Source: an uncultured Collinsella sp.
Lineage (GTDB): Bacteria; Actinomycetota; Coriobacteriia; Coriobacteriales; Coriobacteriaceae
Reading direction: 5' to 3'
Length of the DNA stretch: 15,980 bases
NCBI GenBank assembly: GCA_900545605.1
Contig: UQZL01000043.1
Coordinates: 1 to 15,980 of the forward strand
Under the pieces are notes generated by a model that was not told the DNA's origin, did no database searches, and worked only from the letters and a program-made list of their open reading frames with translations. Positions 1 to 7,560 of the stretch are shown piece by piece. Position 1 is the first letter of the stretch, and each line of letters opens with the position of its first letter. The translations under genes and the position numbers were made by a program.

Positions 1-1
1 G

Positions 2-1489
2 CTTGCCGCGGCACCGGTCGCCGCGCTCACCCGCGATGGGCTGCTGTCTCGCGCGCTCCATGCCGAGCCCGCGCGCTCGATCGCCGTCATGCCTAATAAC
101 GAGGAAGCCGCCGTTGAGGTTTGGCCATCGCTTGATCAGGCCGCCGCGGCGTTTGAAGCTGCAACCGGCATGGATGCCGAGGAGCAGACCGCGGATACCG
201 AAGACGAGGCCGCCAGCGCCGCCATGCCCAAACCTGCCGCCACGCTCGACCTGGGTGACGGCAAGCCGCTGCCCGTGCTGATCCCTGAGTCCGAACAGTT
301 CGCCAACCGCCTGCGCAAGAACGCCCGCCTGCGCCGCAAGTGGGCAAAGCGCGAGGGCGTGACCTGCTACCGCGTCTACGACGCCGACCTGCCCGATTAC
401 TCCGCCGCCATCGACCTATACGAGGGTTGCCCGCAGACGCCGGGTCGCTGGCTCGTCATCGCCGAATACGCCGCGCCCAAAACGATCGACCCCGCACTGG
501 CTCAGGCCCGCATGCTCGACATTTTGGCCATCGCGCCGCGCATCCTGGATGTCCCCGCCGAGCACGTGCACGCTAAGGCCCGCATGCGTTCGCGCGGCGG
601 CTCGCAGTACGGCAAGCAGGGCGCCGGCAAGGGCGGCTCAGGCGAGCGTGCCAACATCGCGCGCCGCCGCCTGCCGCTCATCGAGGAGGGTGGTCTCACC
701 TTTGCCGTCAACTTTGACGACTACCTGGACGTGGGAATCTTCCTGGATCACCGCGTCACCCGCAACCTGGTCCGCGAGCACGCCAAGCAGGCGCGCCGTT
801 TTCTCAACCTGTTTGCCTACACCGGCACCGCCACCTGCTATGCGGCCGACGGCGGCGTTGAGGAGACGGTGACGGTCGACCTTTCCAACACCTATCTGGA
901 CTGGGCCGAACGCAACATGCGCCAGAACGGCTTTGTGGGCCCGCAGCATCATTTTGTGCGTGACGATGTGCTCGCCTGGATTCGCGACCAGCGCCAGACG
1001 CGCAACCGCTGGGACCTGATCTTTGTCGACCCGCCCACGTTTTCCAACTCGTCCAAGATGGGCCGTCGCACCTGGGATGTCCAGCGCGACCATGTTGAGC
1101 TGCTGGCCGGCGTGTCGCGCCTGCTCGCACAGGGCGGCCATGCCATCTTTAGTTGCAACCTGCGCGGTTTCCGCCCCGAGACGCGCAAGCTCGCGCGCGC
1201 GGGCGTCGTGCTGGAGGACATTACGACGCAGACCATCCCCGAGGACTTCGCGCGCAACCAAAAGGTGCATCACTGCTATATCGTGCGTCGCCTGCCCATC
1301 GAGGACGCCATGGCCGAGGTCGGCTTTAGCGCCGAGGAGATTGCCGAGCGCGTCGAAGAGCTGCGCAACCCCGAGGCTCGCAAGCCCCAAAGCGCATTGA
1401 GGCCCACGCCCACGGGGAGCGGCAAGCCGAGTGACGCCGCTAAGCCAAAAAAGAAAAAGTTCTACGCCAGCAAACCTAAGAACAGGTAG
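2..1489 (+). CDS. rlmKL: 23S rRNA methyltransferase RlmK/RlmL, 3' portion (5' end outside window)
   Basis: The reading frame is open from the first base of the window, so the gene begins upstream; the ATG at 89 is an internal methionine. The visible 495 residues match the C-terminal half of the fused RlmL-RlmK enzyme. The RlmK part makes the N7-methyl mark on G2069 of 23S rRNA using S-adenosylmethionine, in the cytoplasm. Recognisable segments are ANRLRKN...KWAKREGVTCYRVYDADLPDY, FLDHR, the SAM-binding motif LNLFAYTGTAT (about residue 268 of the fragment) and DLIFVDPPTFSNS (about 338). DFARNQKVHHCYIV is near the end of the domain. The THUMP and RlmL (m2G2445) domains would lie upstream of the window. 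The C-terminus has an unusual Lys-rich tail (KKKKFYASKPKNR), plausibly for RNA contact. Family assignment is firm; the missing N-terminal domain composition is inferred. Confidence 0.93.
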   Translation, partial: LAAAPVAALTRDGLLSRALHAEPARSIAVMPNNEEAAVEVWPSLDQAAAAFEAATGMDAEEQTADTEDEAASAAMPKPAATLDLGDGKPLPVLIPESEQFANRLRKNARLRRKWAKREGVTCYRVYDADLPDYSAAIDLYEGCPQTPGRWLVIAEYAAPKTIDPALAQARMLDILAIAPRILDVPAEHVHAKARMRSRGGSQYGKQGAGKGGSGERANIARRRLPLIEEGGLTFAVNFDDYLDVGIFLDHRVTRNLVREHAKQARRFLNLFAYTGTATCYAADGGVEETVTVDLSNTYLDWAERNMRQNGFVGPQHHFVRDDVLAWIRDQRQTRNRWDLIFVDPPTFSNSSKMGRRTWDVQRDHVELLAGVSRLLAQGGHAIFSCNLRGFRPETRKLARAGVVLEDITTQTIPEDFARNQKVHHCYIVRRLPIEDAMAEVGFSAEEIAERVEELRNPEARKPQSALRPTPTGSGKPSDAAKPKKKKFYASKPKNR

Positions 1490-1501
1490 GCTTCCATGAC
1501 T

Positions 1502-1542
1502 CCTTGGGGAGGAAAGGCGGGCATGCTCTTCCCTCCCCAAGG
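1502..1542 (+). terminator. Inverted repeat after rlmKL, possible terminator
   Basis: An 11-bp perfect inverted repeat (CCTTGGGGAGG at 1502-1512 and CCTCCCCAAGG at 1532-1542) with a 19-nt loop begins 12 nt after the rlmKL stop codon. No T-run follows directly, so on its own it is a weak intrinsic terminator. It may work together with the hairpin at 1550-1586. Confidence 0.5.
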
Positions 1543-1549
1543 GCTACCG

Positions 1550-1586
1550 AAAGCGCGACAAGGGAATCGTCCCCTTGCCGCGCTTT
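1550..1586. terminator. Bidirectional intrinsic terminator between rlmKL and kdpE
   Basis: AAAGCGCG-a-CAAGGG (1550-1564) pairs with CCCTTG-c-CGCGCTTT (1572-1586), with one A/C mismatch and a 7-nt loop. On the plus strand it is followed by TTTTCTTTT, a good T-tract for ending rlmKL transcription. On the minus strand it lies 15 nt past the kdpE stop and ends in GCTTT. It serves convergent genes. The inner part (CAAGGG...CCCTTG) resembles the cores of the hairpins at 3974-4011 and 6463-6497. Confidence 0.8.
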
Positions 1587-1601
1587 TCTTTTACTGTGTT
1601 T

Positions 1602-2315
1602 CTAGTCGTGCGTGACCAGACGATAGCCGATTCCCACGTGCGTCTGGATATAGCGCGGATGCGCGGGGTCGGACTCGATCTTTTTGCGCAGCGTCCCCAT
1701 AAAGACACGCAGGCTCGCCAGGTCGCTCTTGGTCGCCGTTCCCCAAATCTCGTGCAGGATAAACTGGTGCGTGAGCACCTTGTCGGCATTATGGGCCAGC
1801 AGGCACAGCAGCTTGTACTCAATGGGTGTCAGGTGCAGCTCCTCGCCCGCCATCGTGGCGATGCCGGCATCAAAATCGATATGCAGCTCGCCGGTATCAA
1901 ACGAGCCCTCGGAGGCCACACCACCGGTCTGCGCATACGAAAGGCGCCGAAGCGTGGTGCGGATGCGCGCGAGCAGCTCCTCAACCGAAAACGGCTTGGT
2001 CAGGTAATCGTCGGCGCCGGCATCGAGCGCGCGAATCTTATCCGCATCCTCGCTGCGTGCCGAGACCACGATGATCGGCATGCCCGACCACGCGCGCACC
2101 GACTCCACCACCTTGACGCCGTCCATATCGGGCAGGCCCAGGTCGAGCAGCACAATACTCGGTGACTGCGACGAGGCGGCGGCGATGGCGGCATGAGCGG
2201 TCTCCACAGCCATATGGCGCAGGCCGTGCGCCTCGAGCGCGGCAACGATAAGGTTGCGAACGGCGGGGTCGTCCTCAACGACCAAGATGAGCGGTTTTAC
2301 GGCAGAGTTCGGCAC
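1602..2315 (-). CDS. kdpE: KdpE, OmpR-family response regulator
   Basis: This is a 237-aa two-component response regulator that, when phosphorylated by KdpD, binds DNA and controls potassium-uptake genes. The receiver domain (about 1-120) shows the acidic pair E14-D15-D16, phospho-acceptor D58 in LLDLGLPDMDG, S85 and K107 in LTKPF. The winged-helix output domain (about 135-235) has LTPIEYKLL and the ending YIQTHVGIGYRLV typical of OmpR/PhoB proteins. I chose the GTG at 2315: AAGGAG lies 7 nt upstream (2323-2328), and the start falls 4 nt after the kdpD stop. The longer frame to 2360 has no such support and would overlap kdpD. It is translationally linked to kdpD. The next gene downstream is convergent, with a terminator between. 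The name KdpE rests mainly on the KdpD partner; other OmpR-type roles cannot be excluded. Confidence 0.9.
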   Translation of the reverse strand: MPNSAVKPLILVVEDDPAVRNLIVAALEAHGLRHMAVETAHAAIAAASSQSPSIVLLDLGLPDMDGVKVVESVRAWSGMPIIVVSARSEDADKIRALDAGADDYLTKPFSVEELLARIRTTLRRLSYAQTGGVASEGSFDTGELHIDFDAGIATMAGEELHLTPIEYKLLCLLAHNADKVLTHQFILHEIWGTATKSDLASLRVFMGTLRKKIESDPAHPRYIQTHVGIGYRLVTHD

Positions 2316-2319
2316 GGCG

Positions 2320-3945
2320 CTACTCCTTATCAAACGAAACATCGGCGGCGGGAAGCTCAATCGTAAAGACCGAGCCGTGCGGATCCGCCGCGGTAACCTC
2401 TATGCTACCGCCATGTGCCAGCGCAATGGAGCGGCAGAGCGAAAGCCCCAGGCCCACGCTTCGGTGGCTGTCGGCCAAACCGTGGTTGGCGGTGTAGAAC
2501 GACTCAAAGATGCGCTCGCGATCCTCGGGTGCGATGCCCGGACCGTCATCGGCAACCGAGCACGCCACGCATCCATCGTCTACGCCAATCGAAATCACGA
2601 TATGCGAGCCTGCGGGCGTATAAGTGATGGCGTTGTTCACCAGATTGACCACCAGCTGCACCATCAGGCGCGCATCGACGTTGACGAGCGCCGGCTCATC
2701 GCACGCCACCACCTTAAGGTCGTGCTCGCGCACGGCAGGGTTCACGTGGCGCAGCGCCTCCTCGACGATATCGTCCATGAGCTCGAGTGTGGTCGACAGG
2801 CGCATACCGCCACCCTCGAGCTTGGTGATGGCGAGCAGGTTCTCGACGGTGGCGTTGAGCCACAGCGCATCCGAGCGAATGGATAGCAGCAGGCCGCGGC
2901 GCGTCTGGGCATCGAGCACGGCGGTGCCGGTCGAGCCTTGGTCGAGCAGGACATCGGCATTGCCCGAAATACTGGTGAGCGGCGTACGCAGATCGTGCGA
3001 GATGGAGCGCAGCAGGTTGGCGCGCAGCTGCTCATTTTTGGCAAGCACCGCCGCCTCCTCGCGGGCCTCCATGGCGCGGGCGCGATCGAGTGCCAGCTCG
3101 CCTTCGCTCACGATGGCATCGGCAAGTGTTCGCTCCTCGTGCGTCAGCACGTCGGGTTCGGCAACGATAGCCAGCACGCCCACCACCGAGGCGGGGTCGC
3201 CCGAGCGCGCGAAGCCGTCGCCTGTGCGAACCGTCAGGTAGATGCCATAAAACGCCGAGCCGCCAAACGTGGCGTCGAGCGGCGTTCCCACATAGGCGGA
3301 CGCCGAGAGCCGCGGCGGCATCTGCGGCGCCAGTTCGTGCACCGGTGCGGCATCGCCCACGGCCGTGTATGTCGCACGCGGCAGCAGGTCATCGCCCTCG
3401 GCATCGGCGCTGTACCACACGACCGGACAGCCCGAAAGGCGCGCCAGCTGCGTTGCCATGGCGTGAACGATCTGCTGCTCGTCGGCGCACCGCTGCAGCA
3501 TGCGGTTGGTCTCGAGCACCATATGCGTGCGGCGGTCGCTGGCGGCAGCCTGTGCCAAGGCGCGGCGCAGGGCCAACGCAATCGAGCTCGACACAAGCGA
3601 GACCACGAACATGATGAAGAACATGCCGGGATAGCCGCGGTCGATAAGCGACAGCGAGTAGCGCGGGTCGACAAACAAGAAGTTGTAGAGCGCCACGGCG
3701 GCAGCCGAGCTCAGCAAGCAATACAGGCGACTCCAGGTAAAGAATGCGCACAGCTGAACGGCGAACACATAGACGATCATGATGCTCGGCGCGAGACCCG
3801 GATGGTCGAGCAGCGCGCCCACAATCGTCGCCGCGACCAGCAGCCCCACCGATACGCAGGCGTCATACAGAGGAGTGCGGCGCGTCAGCGTTGTGCGCCG
3901 CCACCAAAAGCTATCGGCAATATCGCCGTCCGTACGGACGTCCAT
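2320..3945 (-). CDS. kdpD: KdpD-type sensor histidine kinase, short form lacking the N-terminal KdpD/USP domain
   Basis: This 541-aa membrane kinase would autophosphorylate and transfer phosphate to KdpE. Residues about 24-125 hold four membrane segments of the KdpD DUF4118 type (SVGLLVAATIVGALL, IMIVYVFAVQLCAFF, LLSSAAAVALYNFLFV, FFIMFVVSLVSSSIALAL). A GAF-like region (about 140-290) follows. The HisKA box SISHDLRTP has phospho-acceptor H317. The ATPase domain has NLVNNAITYTP (about 435), DDGPGIA (about 467) and GLGLSLC (about 498). Classical KdpD is about 890 aa, with an N-terminal P-loop and a USP domain; both are absent, and translation starts at the membrane domain. A GAGAGGGG stretch precedes the ATG. 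The gene sits only about 30 nt after a strong intrinsic terminator, so its promoter is unclear. Kinase and KdpD-class assignment is strong; the stimulus is inferred. Confidence 0.88.
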   Translation of the reverse strand: MDVRTDGDIADSFWWRRTTLTRRTPLYDACVSVGLLVAATIVGALLDHPGLAPSIMIVYVFAVQLCAFFTWSRLYCLLSSAAAVALYNFLFVDPRYSLSLIDRGYPGMFFIMFVVSLVSSSIALALRRALAQAAASDRRTHMVLETNRMLQRCADEQQIVHAMATQLARLSGCPVVWYSADAEGDDLLPRATYTAVGDAAPVHELAPQMPPRLSASAYVGTPLDATFGGSAFYGIYLTVRTGDGFARSGDPASVVGVLAIVAEPDVLTHEERTLADAIVSEGELALDRARAMEAREEAAVLAKNEQLRANLLRSISHDLRTPLTSISGNADVLLDQGSTGTAVLDAQTRRGLLLSIRSDALWLNATVENLLAITKLEGGGMRLSTTLELMDDIVEEALRHVNPAVREHDLKVVACDEPALVNVDARLMVQLVVNLVNNAITYTPAGSHIVISIGVDDGCVACSVADDGPGIAPEDRERIFESFYTANHGLADSHRSVGLGLSLCRSIALAHGGSIEVTAADPHGSVFTIELPAADVSFDKE

Positions 3946-3973
3946 CAGTGCCCCGCCCCTCTCTCAAAAACAA

Positions 3974-4011
3974 AAACCACCACAAAGGGACAGGCACCTT
4001 TGTGGTGGTTT
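3974..4011 (-). terminator. Strong intrinsic terminator or attenuator between the small membrane gene and kdpD
   Basis: A perfect 15-bp stem (3974-3988 with 3997-4011) has an 8-nt loop. On the minus strand it is followed directly by a T-rich tract (TTTTTGTTTTTG), a textbook intrinsic terminator for the gene ending at 4057. It leaves only about 28 nt before the kdpD ATG at 3945, just enough for a ribosome site. A near copy of one arm, shifted by about 15 bp, lies at 4012-4025 (CCCTTGTGGTGGTT). Either copy could pair with the 3974-3988 arm. Confidence 0.85.
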
Positions 4012-4056
4012 CCCTTGTGGTGGTTCCAAGTGTAAAGCCTTTGCAGCCTGCGGTCG

Positions 4057-4251
4057 CTAGACAAACAGCACGTGCGCGAGCAGGGCACACACGCACACCG
4101 CTCCAAATACCAGCGCCACGATCGAAATTACGCGATCGGCCATATCCATGTTGGCACGATTCGTAAAGAACCGATCTTCGGCGGCGTCGACGCGCGCCTC
4201 ACGCACCATTTCGACCACCGCCTCATGGCCATCGAGCGCCTTTGTATCCAT
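4057..4251 (-). CDS. Small single-pass membrane protein of unknown function
   Basis: This 64-aa protein has a charged N-terminal half (MDTKALDGHEAVVEMVREAR...) followed by one C-terminal hydrophobic segment (about residues 41-64, VISIVALVFGAVCVCALLAHVLFV), so it looks tail-anchored. The ATG at 4251 is chosen because GGGGAGG lies about 5 nt upstream. The in-frame ATG at 4281 has no clear ribosome site. It begins 61 nt after the kup stop with no terminator between, so it is probably cotranscribed with kup, and it is followed by a strong terminator. I do not recognise the family. Its place between kup and kdpDE suggests an accessory role in potassium transport, but that is inference from position only. 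Confidence 0.7.
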   Translation of the reverse strand: MDTKALDGHEAVVEMVREARVDAAEDRFFTNRANMDMADRVISIVALVFGAVCVCALLAHVLFV

Positions 4252-4312
4252 GTTTACCTCCCCGGCCCCAATCTTGTCCATCGAAAACCAACTCCGTGCA
4301 ACCTGTCGGCGC

Positions 4313-6340
4313 CTACGGGCGCTCGTTGGGAGCCAGGCGTTGCATCTTGTTCACGGCCTTGAACTTGGTGAACAGCGGCACGTACTCAAAGCTCACGTTG
4401 GAGTTCTCCAGGCCGTACCAGCGTGCAGGCGTGCCGGCGGCGCGACGAATGATGTACTTGAGCGTGATGGCCGTACGCTCGCTCGGCTCCACATCGCTTT
4501 CGGGCGCCAGAAGCTTACGGATCAGGACGAACTTGAACGTACCGATGTTGCCCGGATCCTTGTAGACCGAGTAGTCATGCGTCTGCGCCGGCAGCTCGCC
4601 GGTGGCAGCCAGGTCCTGAACGACCTGACGCAGGTAGGCATTGACGCGCTGGTTAATCTTGTAGCCCAGGTACAGATGCACGCGGAAAACATAGTCGGTG
4701 CCGAACGTCTCGACCGAATAGGCAAAGGTATGCGGCTCGTCCATGGTCTCGACGTTCACGAACCACCAGGCGCGAGCACGCTTGGGATGCTTGTCCAAGA
4801 TCGAGTAGACGATATCACGGTCGATGTAATCGGTATGGGTGTCCTTGGTCAGGTACACGATGTTGTCGCTCATGCGCTCGTAACGGTCGTCGTCGCGCAG
4901 GCGCTTGAGCTGCGGCAGATAGCTGCGCAGCGGCAGCAGCGTAAACTGGCGCTGCTCGACCGCCGTGCCATTGTACCAGCACACCATAATGCCCATGATG
5001 AGTGCAGCCATGAGGATGGTGAAGTAGCCGCCGTGGAAGAACTTGGTGAGCGAGCTCACGAAGAAGAAGCCTTCGAGCAAAAGGAAGAAGGCCGCGAAGA
5101 TCCACGGAGCAACCTTGAGCTTGCGCTCCTCGTGCAGGTAGAAGAAGAGCAGCAGCGTGGTGCACATCATAGTCAGCGTAATGGCAAGGCCGTAAGCGGC
5201 CTCCATGTGTGCCGAGTTCTGGAACAGCAGCACCACGATGACGCAGCCCACGAGCATGACGTTGTTGACCATGGGGATGTAGAGCTGGCCTTTGGTCTCG
5301 GCAGGGTAGAAGACCTGCATGTGCGGCATGAGGTCCAGACGGCTGGCCTCGGACACCAGCGAGAATGCGCCGGTGATGAGCGCCTGCGAGGCAATGATGG
5401 CCGCGACGGTGGAAAGGCCGACGGCAAACGGGCGCAGGCCCGGGGCGAGCATCTGGTAGAACGGGTTGAGATCGGCAATGCCCATGAGCTCGGGGTTGGC
5501 AGCGTTGTTCATAAGCCAAGCGCCCTGGCCCATATAGGAAAGCAGCAGGCAGCACTTAACGAACGGCCAGGTAGCGTAGATGTTGCCGCGGCCGACGTGG
5601 CCCATGTCGGAGTAGAGCGCCTCGGCACCGGTGGTGGCGAGGAAGCAGCTGCCCAGGATCATGATGCCCGCGTGGTTGTTGGGGCTCAGCAAAAAGGCGA
5701 TGCCGCGCACCGGGTTGAGGCACAGCAGCACGGCGGGGTGCTGGAAGACAAAGAACAGACCCGTACCGCCCAGGAACAAAAACCACAGCGTCATGATGGG
5801 GCCAAAGGCGTGGCCAATCTTGGCCGTGCCGATGCGCTGCACCAAGAAGAGCGCGATGATGATGGCGAGCGTGATGGCGACAACGCGGCCCTGGTCGTCA
5901 CCGAGCACGGCATGGACCGCCGGAATGGTGCGCAGGCCCTCGATGGCCGTGGTCACGGTAACGGCAGGCGTCAGGATGCCGTCGGCGAGCAGCGCCGCGC
6001 CGCCCAGCATGGCGGGGATGATAAGCCACTTGCCGCAGCGCTTGACCAGGCTGTACAGGGCAAAGATACCGCCCTCGCCGTGGTTGTCGGCGCGCAGCGA
6101 GATCAGCACGTACTTGACGGTCGTCAGCAGCGTGACCGTCCACACGACAAGGGAGAGCGCGCCGAGCACGAACTCCTCCGTAACGCTTCCGATGCCGCCG
6201 TTGCCGGCAACGAGCGCCTTGGTTACATACATAGGGCTGGTGCCGATATCGCCATACACCACGCCCAGCGTGACGAGCATCGCCGAGATGCTCACAGGAA
6301 TCGCAGCGTGCGAGGCTGCCTCCTTGGCCTTTTGTTCCAT
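4313..6340 (-). CDS. kup: Kup (KUP/HAK/KT) potassium uptake protein
   Basis: This 675-aa inner-membrane transporter is of the Kup family, which takes up K+ probably with H+ symport. The family signature GDIGTSPMY is at residues 30-38 and GEGGIFALYSLV at about 88-99. Many hydrophobic segments fill residues about 15-450. A soluble C-terminal region of about 200 residues follows, as is usual for the family. The ATG at 6340 is preferred because GGGAGG lies 9 nt upstream; the in-frame TTG at 6358 would place that ribosome site inside the coding region. A TATAAT box lies about 35 nt upstream of the start. It is the first gene of a minus-strand run continuing with the small membrane gene and, past a terminator, kdpDE. 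Length and motifs fit an intact protein. Confidence 0.95.
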   Translation of the reverse strand: MEQKAKEAASHAAIPVSISAMLVTLGVVYGDIGTSPMYVTKALVAGNGGIGSVTEEFVLGALSLVVWTVTLLTTVKYVLISLRADNHGEGGIFALYSLVKRCGKWLIIPAMLGGAALLADGILTPAVTVTTAIEGLRTIPAVHAVLGDDQGRVVAITLAIIIALFLVQRIGTAKIGHAFGPIMTLWFLFLGGTGLFFVFQHPAVLLCLNPVRGIAFLLSPNNHAGIMILGSCFLATTGAEALYSDMGHVGRGNIYATWPFVKCCLLLSYMGQGAWLMNNAANPELMGIADLNPFYQMLAPGLRPFAVGLSTVAAIIASQALITGAFSLVSEASRLDLMPHMQVFYPAETKGQLYIPMVNNVMLVGCVIVVLLFQNSAHMEAAYGLAITLTMMCTTLLLFFYLHEERKLKVAPWIFAAFFLLLEGFFFVSSLTKFFHGGYFTILMAALIMGIMVCWYNGTAVEQRQFTLLPLRSYLPQLKRLRDDDRYERMSDNIVYLTKDTHTDYIDRDIVYSILDKHPKRARAWWFVNVETMDEPHTFAYSVETFGTDYVFRVHLYLGYKINQRVNAYLRQVVQDLAATGELPAQTHDYSVYKDPGNIGTFKFVLIRKLLAPESDVEPSERTAITLKYIIRRAAGTPARWYGLENSNVSFEYVPLFTKFKAVNKMQRLAPNERP

Positions 6341-6375
6341 AAGCCGGTTTCCTCCCAACTTTAATGTTCGAAGGG

Positions 6376-6381
6376 ATTATA
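6376..6381 (-). promoter_or_regulatory. Putative -10 box of the kup promoter
   Basis: A perfect TATAAT on the minus strand lies 35 nt upstream of the kup ATG, in an otherwise AT-richer gap. At 17-nt spacing the -35 position reads CATTAA (6399-6404), a poor match to TTGACA. The call rests on the -10 box and its position. Confidence 0.5.
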
Positions 6382-6462
6382 GGCAATCGGCCCATGTTTT
6401 AATGCACTGTTTTCCCAGCTAGATAAACATTTATACGGCCTTTAGGCCACCGCAGCGATATG

Positions 6463-6497
6463 GAATGTGACAAAGGGGCTGTCCCTTTGTCACATTC
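6463..6497. terminator. Perfect palindromic hairpin downstream of the nitroreductase gene
   Basis: A 15-bp perfect inverted repeat (GAATGTGACAAAGGG at 6463-6477, partner 6483-6497) has a 5-nt loop and lies 1 nt past the minus-strand stop at 6499. No long T-run follows, so termination is probable but not certain. It shares the ACAAAGGG...CCCTTTGT core with the hairpin at 3974-4011. Confidence 0.65.
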
Positions 6498-6498
6498 G

Positions 6499-7347
6499 TC
6501 ATTTTCCGAGCCAATTTTTGAACCACCACTCCATGGAGCGGCTCATCTCGGCCATAAAGGGACTCGTGTGCTTGCGGGTATAGATGTCCACGACGCGCTC
6601 CCCCACCTCGCGGGCATGCGGACGGAACATCGCGTCCATCTCGGCCACCTGCGCGTCCATGGTCGCAGCATCGGCGCGGCAGTAGCGCTCCTCGTGCACC
6701 AGGTTCACCACGGGATGCGCAATAGCCGGGCGCTCCTTGCGGGGCGTGCCGATGATGAGCATCGACAGCGGCATGGTATAGGGCGGCAGATCGAGCAGCT
6801 CGGCAACTTCCTCGGCATTCTCGACGATATCACCGATGTAGCAGCTCCCCAGGCCCAGAGCCTCGGCGGCAACCACGGCGTTTTGCGCGGCGATCACGGC
6901 GTCCTGGGCCGCGATGGCAAAGTCGCCCAAACCCGGCGCGCGGCGGGGCGCCTTACCCGTGCGCTCGACAAACTCGGGCTCAAAGCAGCCCACGTGCTCA
7001 AACAGATCGATCCACTTGGCATAATCGACCACAAATATCAGTGCCCAGGGCGCCTTGGCGATCATGGGCTGGTGGTCGCACAGGTCGGCCAGGCGGTCGA
7101 GCGTTGCCTGCTCGCGGATGCTCACGATGGAATACATCATCATGGCGCCCGCCGACGGCGCACGACTCGCCGCATGCAGAATCGCCGCCCGCTGCTCGTC
7201 GGTCACCGCCACGGGACGGTCATCGTCATCACGCGCGAAGGCACGCGTGGAGGAACGGTGCTCCAACGTGTCCAGCACCGCATTGCCCGTCGTCTCGACC
7301 GGATAGCCGCACGTATCCACAGCCTTGGTGCAAACCTGCTCGTTCAT
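6499..7347 (-). CDS. Nitroreductase-family flavoprotein
   Basis: This 282-aa FMN-dependent oxidoreductase is of the nitroreductase superfamily, whose members use NAD(P)H to reduce nitro compounds, quinones or flavins. The FMN-phosphate motif EHRSSTRAF is at residues 29-37. A dimer/FMN-contact segment APSAGAMMMY is at about 63-72, and the conserved helix and loop NAVVAAEALGLGSCYIGDI spans about 156-174. IIGTPRKERP (about 198-207) matches the IG-P turn seen near the end of the fold in the NfsA/FRP-like group. A C-terminal extension of about 70 residues ends in an aromatic cluster (EWWFKNWL). The ATG at 7347 is preceded by GAGGATGAGG. It appears monocistronic, divergent from the LTA-synthase-like gene. 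The exact substrate cannot be told from sequence. Confidence 0.88.
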   Translation of the reverse strand: MNEQVCTKAVDTCGYPVETTGNAVLDTLEHRSSTRAFARDDDDRPVAVTDEQRAAILHAASRAPSAGAMMMYSIVSIREQATLDRLADLCDHQPMIAKAPWALIFVVDYAKWIDLFEHVGCFEPEFVERTGKAPRRAPGLGDFAIAAQDAVIAAQNAVVAAEALGLGSCYIGDIVENAEEVAELLDLPPYTMPLSMLIIGTPRKERPAIAHPVVNLVHEERYCRADAATMDAQVAEMDAMFRPHAREVGERVVDIYTRKHTSPFMAEMSRSMEWWFKNWLGK

Positions 7348-7473
7348 CGCCTCATCCTCGCTAATTCTTTAAGAAGCCTTTACGTTTCCGTGTAATTCCC
7401 GTCCATTGTCGCGCAGGTCGCCACTCCATTGCGCCACACCGCCACACGTGCGCGTTAATATGGCTGGTTGTTG

Positions 7474-7497
7474 TGCGCAGCCACCAATTGCAGCGCA
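7474..7497. promoter_or_regulatory. Imperfect inverted repeat in the divergent intergenic region
   Basis: TGCGCAGC (7474-7481) and GCAGCGCA (7490-7497) form an inverted repeat with one mismatch in the 213-bp gap between the divergent nitroreductase and LTA-synthase-like genes. It could be an operator. I found no convincing -35/-10 pair for either gene here. Confidence 0.25.
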
Positions 7498-7560
7498 TAT
7501 CTTGGTAACAATCGGGTAAACCCCCGCTTTCGTAGGTTTTAGTTTGTGAGGAGTCTCAGC

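Noticed and set aside
638..1540. 300-aa minus-strand open frame opposite rlmKL
   Set aside because: It is antisense to the conserved methyltransferase, with no ribosome site and no recognisable motif.
2938..4035. 365-aa plus-strand open frame opposite kdpD
   Set aside because: It is a shadow of the KdpD coding sequence and runs through the terminator hairpin; His/Arg-rich without domain features.
4148..6364. 738-aa plus-strand open frame opposite kup
   Set aside because: It is exactly antisense to a clear Kup protein. Its translation is rich in His, Arg, Gln and Glu with no domain pattern, typical of a shadow frame in GC-rich DNA.
6341..6462. c-di-AMP (ydaO) riboswitch ahead of kup
   Set aside because: This class often controls potassium transport genes, but the likely -10 box is only 35 nt from the start codon, leaving no room for the structured leader.
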